A stretch of DNA of 19,645 nt. Source: CAYVFC01 sp964450715 (lineage in GTDB: Bacteria > Myxococcota_A > Polyangia > Polyangiales > JAFGIB01). The notes below the pieces were generated by a model that saw only the letters and a list, made by a program, of their open reading frames with translations, searched no databases and was not told the DNA's origin. The stretch lies in contig CAYVFC010000145.1 in NCBI GenBank assembly GCA_964450715.1, positions 1-19,645 on the forward strand, in the 5' to 3' direction. The position numbers were made by a program, and so were the translations under genes. Positions 15,682 to 19,645 of the stretch are shown one piece after another; position 1 is the stretch's first letter, and each line of letters opens with the position of its first letter.

Positions 15682-16944
15682 CTATTTTTGAACCTTGATA
15701 AATAGCGTGACCTCGCCCGTAGAGGGCCCGGTCGCACCCGGAGACAAATCCGCTGGGACTCCGTAGGGTTGTATTCCTATACGAAAATCGCCGGCCGGAG
15801 ACGCTTCGTCGACGTAAATACGTACGTCGGCGGAAGGGCCCGCAGATATTTTCGCTACGATCCAGTAGCGCGTCCCCGCTACCAAGTTGACGTTAGCGGG
15901 ATCGCCGTACATACGAGGTTCTATATTGAAGCTGTCGGTACCGATGGGAAACTCGGTCGTACGGTTGATGATCGCGCTCGGTTGACCGTCGCTATCCTCG
16001 TGCAGTGACAAATAGGCATTCCCGAATACCGAGTTCGGTGTGGTCCGCATTCCGAAAGTGACCAGGACCACATCCTCCGTGATTTCGATAGGCTGAGCGA
16101 CGATATCATCATCGTACAGTTCTAATTCGTAGGGGCTCGTTCCCGACTCGCCGATTTCGGCCGGCGAGTTATCGATGCATTGCCCATAGGTCGGGCTGAT
16201 TTCTTCTTCGTCGCAGATCTCGGGAGGACTAACACTGCAGATCTCGTAGTTGTACCAGGCGCCCTCGCTGTCGCAACGCTGCGACTGCGCCGTACCCGCA
16301 CACCGATACTCGCCCGCGACGCAATCGCCCTGACAGTACCCACCCACGCCGTTTACGCCGCCAAAACACGTCGAATCCACGCACAAAACGGAGGAGCCCC
16401 AGCGATCGCCGCTACAGGTGAACTGCGCGGTCAGGCCGTCGCACTTGGTCGCGTCATTTACGCAATCCACGCACTCGCCGTCGTCGATGCACACGGTACA
16501 CGTTTCGACGAAGTCGAAGTTCCCGCTCTCGTCGCATACCTCGCGGTCGTCCCCCGAGCAGCGCGCGCGGCCCTCGGCGCACTGGCCGCTACACGTCGCC
16601 CCGCTGCCCGGGTCGTAACACGTCTGCCCCCAATCCCCGTTGTCCCTGCAATCCTCCGTGACCCAGCGCCCGTCTACGCAGGCGTGCAGGACCTGACCCT
16701 CACAGAAGGAGTCGCCCGTCTCGCATTCTTCCTGCCCCACGCCCGCGTCCGCGCCGTCTCCGGCATCGACCGCCTCTTCCCCTATAGCAACACCCGCATC
16801 GCTCTCCCCCGTGCCCTCGCACTCGCACCCCTCGCCCGCTCCTCCTGCGTCGGAACCGACCCCGCGCTCCGGGCTCGTCGCTGAACCGCACGCGCTGGCC
16901 AGCAGCGCGACCGCCAGCCAAACGCCTCGTACGGGACCCATCAT
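15682..16944 (-). CDS. Cysteine-rich lipoprotein, tandem paralogue 3 (420 aa)
   Basis: The frame is open 14 codons further upstream. I place the start at ATG 16942-16944 because GGGAGAGAGGC sits directly before it, exactly as in paralogues 1 and 2, and the protein then begins MMGPVRGVWLAVALLASAC with a canonical lipobox (ASAC, Cys19). The stalk is shorter and more acidic. The cysteine repeats (~65-260) follow the same plan as the other copies (ECETGDSFCEGQVLHACVDG) but with many substitutions. The C-terminal beta-rich domain includes VVLVTFGMRTTPNSVFGNAY, YLSLHEDSDGQPSAIINRTT and RYWIVAKISAG, close in layout to paralogue 2. It is the first gene of the three-copy array and probably the oldest, or a separately diverged, member. 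Confidence 0.88.
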   Translation of the reverse strand: MMGPVRGVWLAVALLASACGSATSPERGVGSDAGGAGEGCECEGTGESDAGVAIGEEAVDAGDGADAGVGQEECETGDSFCEGQVLHACVDGRWVTEDCRDNGDWGQTCYDPGSGATCSGQCAEGRARCSGDDREVCDESGNFDFVETCTVCIDDGECVDCVNDATKCDGLTAQFTCSGDRWGSSVLCVDSTCFGGVNGVGGYCQGDCVAGEYRCAGTAQSQRCDSEGAWYNYEICSVSPPEICDEEEISPTYGQCIDNSPAEIGESGTSPYELELYDDDIVAQPIEITEDVVLVTFGMRTTPNSVFGNAYLSLHEDSDGQPSAIINRTTEFPIGTDSFNIEPRMYGDPANVNLVAGTRYWIVAKISAGPSADVRIYVDEASPAGDFRIGIQPYGVPADLSPGATGPSTGEVTLFIKVQK

Positions 16945-17020
16945 GCCTCTCTCCCATCGCTCTCTATCTACGATCTGACCGACCACTTTCTACCCGATCA
17001 AAAGGCAACGCACTACCGTT

Positions 17021-17193
17021 CTTCCCAAACTCGCGACCGGCTTCGGACCCAGACAGGTCCCGTTTCTCGGCGCTTCACGCCATGCCCGTTCGTGGCTCGC
17101 CTCCGGCCCGCCTTCGCCGCCCTCTCGGTATATCGAAATCCTTCTTCCTCATGTGCAGACGGCAAACAACTTAAATCTTAGCCCCGTCCCCTT
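17021..17193 (-). pseudogene. Decayed 5' end of a REP-type transposase upstream of the lipoprotein array
   Basis: Minus-strand translation from ATA at 17129-17131 gives IPRGRRRRAGGEPRTGMA, a stop, then SAEKRDLSGSEAGREFGK. This aligns over about 38 residues with MPRGPRLDAEGV... and EKRDIFRSDADLEDFVD of the leftmost transposase. The leader (17171-17192) carries GGGGACGGGGCTAAGATTTAAG, matching the 834-888 copy closely. The stretch 16945-17281 (about 340 bases) holds this remnant and short tandem repeats, with no gene. It presumably also contains the lipoprotein array promoter, which I could not identify. Confidence 0.65.
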
Positions 17194-17275
17194 TCGTACT
17201 TTCGTACATGTTGCTTGTTCGCCCCCCCTCGTTCGGTCCCCCTCGTTCCGTTATCGGTACCGTCCCCTGTTTTTG
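17192..17275. repeat. Short tandem and REP-like repeats upstream of the remnant
   Basis: TTTCGTAC occurs twice in tandem (17192-17199, 17200-17207). A 14-base unit, CCCCCTCGTTCGGT then CCCCCTCGTTCCGT, occurs in tandem (17224-17237, 17238-17251). These are followed by GGTACCGTCCCCTG near 17256-17269, a variant of the GGGGACGG leader theme seen at the transposase remnants. The sequence lies just downstream of the SBBP gene stop at 17282. Confidence 0.6.
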
Positions 17276-17281
17276 GGGTGT

Positions 17282-19058
17282 TTAGGGTGGCGTAATCTGT
17301 AACAGAAAGACGTCGGATTCGCCGGCGTTCTCGAAGCCGGGCCACGCTCCCCATGTCAGGCCCGTCAGCAGGATGCGGCCCTGTGCATCGAGCGCTAGAC
17401 CATGGACACTATCTTCTTCCGGCGTTCCGTAGAATTGCGACCACTGTCGTGTTGCCGTGTCGTCGCTCTCCAGCCAACGCGCCACGAAGACGTCGAAATC
17501 TCCAAACCCTGTCTGTCCATCCACCGTGCCTCCCAGGGTGGACGCGGATAGCAGTTGTCCCTGCGCATCCAACGCCAGACAACAAATCGCTCCCCCGCCG
17601 ATAGTCTCGGACCATATGAGGTCTCCGTCGCTGTTCCACTTATAAACGAAGGACCCGGAACCCCCACCGACGTATATTTCATCATCGGAAGCGATCACGA
17701 TGGACAAGGCCATGGACGCATCCCACTGCCGGCTCCATAAGACATCGCCGCTCGGCGAATGCTTGGTCACGAACGCATCTTCATTGCCATTGTGCCCGCC
17801 GGCGTCTGGCAGTTCTCCGGTCACGTAGCCAGCGGTGTAAATGTTGCCTGCGGCATCAAGCGCAAGCGCCTGTACCCGGTCGCGACCGTCTGTTCCCCAT
17901 TGGGTCGACCAAATGACGTTCCCCGTCGCATCGAGCTTCGAAAGAGCGAGGTCTGCTCTGCCCGCATTGGGAGCCGCAAGGTCGCCAAAGGTGCGTCCCC
18001 CCACGTAGATGGCGCCGGCAGCATCGATTGCGATGGCGCCGATATCATCCTGACCGGCGAGCACACCCCAGCGCTTGGCCCAGAGCCGCTCGCCGCCTGC
18101 GTCGAGCCGCATCACCAGCACGTCGCCCGGTTCCGTGTCATCGGGCCCAGTGGAGGTTGTGGCGTAAGCAGCCACCACGAAGTCACCGTTGGGTGCCCGC
18201 GCGATGACGTTCATCACGGGCGTGGCGCCCGCTTCCCAGTAGCGTATCCAATTCTCTTGCGCCCCGAGCCCCTTGGAAAGCACGAAGAGACGCGTCTGTA
18301 CCGGGCTGGGACGATCGAGCAGACCGTCCGCAACACCTACTATCAGTACTTGAGATCCATCGCCCGCGGCCACCGCACTGCCATCGTCCTGAGCCGATGA
18401 CCCCCACTGCCAGACAATCGCCCCCGGGTCCGAAGTGGCGCAGCGTTCTGTGTCAACGCAGCCCGCCGGCCCGCAACCCACCCAATCGGACCACTGCCCA
18501 CAGTCCTCGTCGCCCGTAGCTCTGCACTCTCGTTGTTGCCCCCCCCTCACACTCCCAAATGCCCGGCTGGCAGTCACTCGGACAGCATTGCCCGATGGTT
18601 GGTACACAGACCAGACCCGCCTCGCAGGGATCACCCGCGCAGGCATCGGCAATACATTGCCCATCGGCGTCGGGCGAGAAGCCCGTCGCGCAGGCTTGAC
18701 AGTCCTCACCCGAATAGCCGGTCTCGCATTCGCATTGTCCATCGAGGCACTGGCCATGCGGTGCGCAGTCCAGCAGGCAACCGCCATCTATCGCCGCGTC
18801 GAGACCGGCATCCTGAAGCTCGCCGCCGCCTCCCCCGACGCTTCCAGCGTCTTCACCCGCGCTACCGCCCCGCGCTGAGCTGCCAGCGGCGCCTCCTCCG
18901 GCACCATCGCCGCCGCCTCCAACTATACCGCCGCCTCCGGCATAGCTACCCGCGACGCTACCCCCTGTCCCTCCTGGTGCCGATTCTCCGCCATCAGAGC
19001 CGCAAGCCGCGCAGACATAGAGCATCAAGTACGCTAAGGACTTTCGGCCGGATCGCAT
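17282..19058 (-). pseudogene. EGF-like/SBBP beta-propeller lipoprotein, frameshifted at a G8 tract (about 590 aa if restored)
   Basis: Two overlapping frames form one protein. The first (ATG 19056-19058) has a signal peptide ending LYVCAAC (a lipobox-like Cys), a Gly/Ser/Ala-rich stalk, and an EGF-like module (CLLDCAPHGQCLDGQCECET, then GYSGEDC, fitting CxCxxGYx4C). It continues with cysteine pairs to CQPGIWECEGG. The second frame picks up without loss as QQRECRATGDEDCGQWSDW and runs through SBBP-type propeller repeats (DLALSKLDATGNVIWSTQWG, LALDAAGNIYTAGYVTGEL) to ITPP and TAA at 17282. The frames switch at eight consecutive G (18539-18546); seven G would give one continuous gene. The break may be an assembly or sequencing error, a real mutation, or phase variation. 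If intact, it is a surface-anchored lipoprotein of unknown ligand. No strong Shine-Dalgarno sequence is visible at the chosen start. Confidence 0.85.
18539..18546 (-). other. Homopolymeric G8 tract at the frameshift
   Basis: Eight C on the plus strand (G8 in the coding sense) mark the exact point where the two frames of the SBBP lipoprotein meet. In the G8 form, translation continues ATTRVQSYGRRGLWAV and on to a stop near 18453, giving a 201-residue product without the propeller. Confidence 0.85.
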
Positions 19059-19115
19059 TCTTATCGCTCGCTATCGGAAAACCTTCGGGGCATTTCGTGT
19101 CTCTCGCCTCGGCGT

Positions 19116-19645
19116 TCAAGGGGAGATGACGGCGAGAAAGGCGTCACCCGAGTCGGTAAAGGCGAATCCGGGAAAAGTCCCGTAGGTGACCCCGACGACA
19201 TACACCGTACCGTCGTCCGCGACATCCACATCGTATGCCTGATCGGTATTTTCGACGGTTCCTAGGTGTTTGGTCCAGACGACCGTACCATCCGCGTCTC
19301 GTTTCTGTACGAACCCGTCGGTGAACCCGAGGTGCGCGCCCGGCTCGAGGTCCACGTTGACCTCCCCGACCACGTAAAAACCCCCGTCCTCAGCCGCCGC
19401 TACCGCGCGTGCATAGGCGACGGAGTTCTCGCCGAGCTGCTCGGTCCACAGAACCGTACCCTCGCCGTTCAGCTTGCTTATGAAAGCCGAACCTGTTCCC
19501 GTGCCGCCCATGTCGCCGCCCGTCACGCCTACGACGATGATCTCTCCGCTCTCTAGCAACGCTATTCCGGCGCCCACATCCCGCTCGCCGGTCCCCCATA
19601 CCGCAGTCCAGGACTCGTTTCCATCCGTATCCATCTTGCGGCAAA
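19116..19645 (-). CDS. SBBP beta-propeller protein, C-terminal part (runs off the window)
   Basis: The frame is open to the right edge (codons CRK precede the first Met), so the start is outside the window. The visible ~176 residues contain about two and a half SBBP-type repeats: MDTDGNESWTAVWG, SAFISKLNGEGTVLWTEQLG and DGFVQKRDADGTVVWTKHLG, each followed by a GxxxVVGxT-type strand. The end, VTYGTFPGFAFTDSGDAFLA then VISP, parallels the end of the neighbouring gene (LTWGAWPGFENAGESDVFLL then QITPP), so the two are paralogues. TGA is at 19116-19118. Only 57 bases separate it from the next gene's ATG, consistent with co-transcription. A surface or periplasmic location is expected by analogy with its neighbour, but the N-terminus is not visible. 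Confidence 0.85.
   Translation of the reverse strand, partial: CRKMDTDGNESWTAVWGTGERDVGAGIALLESGEIIVVGVTGGDMGGTGTGSAFISKLNGEGTVLWTEQLGENSVAYARAVAAAEDGGFYVVGEVNVDLEPGAHLGFTDGFVQKRDADGTVVWTKHLGTVENTDQAYDVDVADDGTVYVVGVTYGTFPGFAFTDSGDAFLAVISP

Overview
The window looks like accessory DNA from a GC-rich, predatory-type deltaproteobacterium in the broad sense (Myxococcota or a close relative). It appears to be a scaffolded, probably metagenome-derived assembly, because it contains a gap of exactly 100 N. The lineage is inferred from gene content: Rhs and PAAR-like polymorphic toxins, cysteine-rich lipoproteins with acidic/glycine stalks, and SBBP-type beta-propeller lipoproteins. No ribosomal or phylogenetic marker gene is present, and no tRNA, rRNA or CRISPR array was recognised.

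Region 1 (1-1126) is a graveyard of mobile elements. An IS21-like terminus at 1-53 interrupts a REP-associated tyrosine transposase gene (minus strand). That gene also carries an in-frame stop and runs into the N gap, and a second decayed transposase 5' end follows. Two more decayed 5' ends of the same family lie at 14192-14330 and 17021-17193, all in the same orientation.

Region 2 (1127-7332, minus strand) is a tight three-gene unit: a TPR protein, a 1467-residue Rhs protein with an N-terminal PAAR-like domain and a C-terminal putative PD-(D/E)xK nuclease toxin, and a small candidate immunity protein. This is the layout of a type VI-like secreted Rhs effector with its adaptor and immunity protein. 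Three in-frame 45-bp repeats sit inside the Rhs core.

Region 3 (7672-11796, plus strand) is read divergently from region 2. It encodes a protein whose OmpA-like peptidoglycan-binding domain appears to be split by an inserted PG_binding_1-like domain, then an 890-residue membrane-segment protein ending in a RelA/SpoT-synthetase-like toxin domain, then a small AT-rich CxxC protein that is the best immunity candidate. A convergent minus-strand gene (11827-12690) carries two beta-domains resembling the C-terminal tail of VgrG spikes. Regions 2 and 3 together read as a contact-dependent toxin island.

Region 4 (12830-16944, minus strand) is a tandem array of three cysteine-rich lipoprotein genes. 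Copies 1 and 2 share about 520 bp of almost identical 5' sequence and then diverge completely, while copy 3 is a more distant relative. Region 5 (17282 to the right edge, minus strand) holds two SBBP beta-propeller proteins. The first is a lipoprotein whose reading frame is broken exactly at a run of eight G; the second runs off the window.
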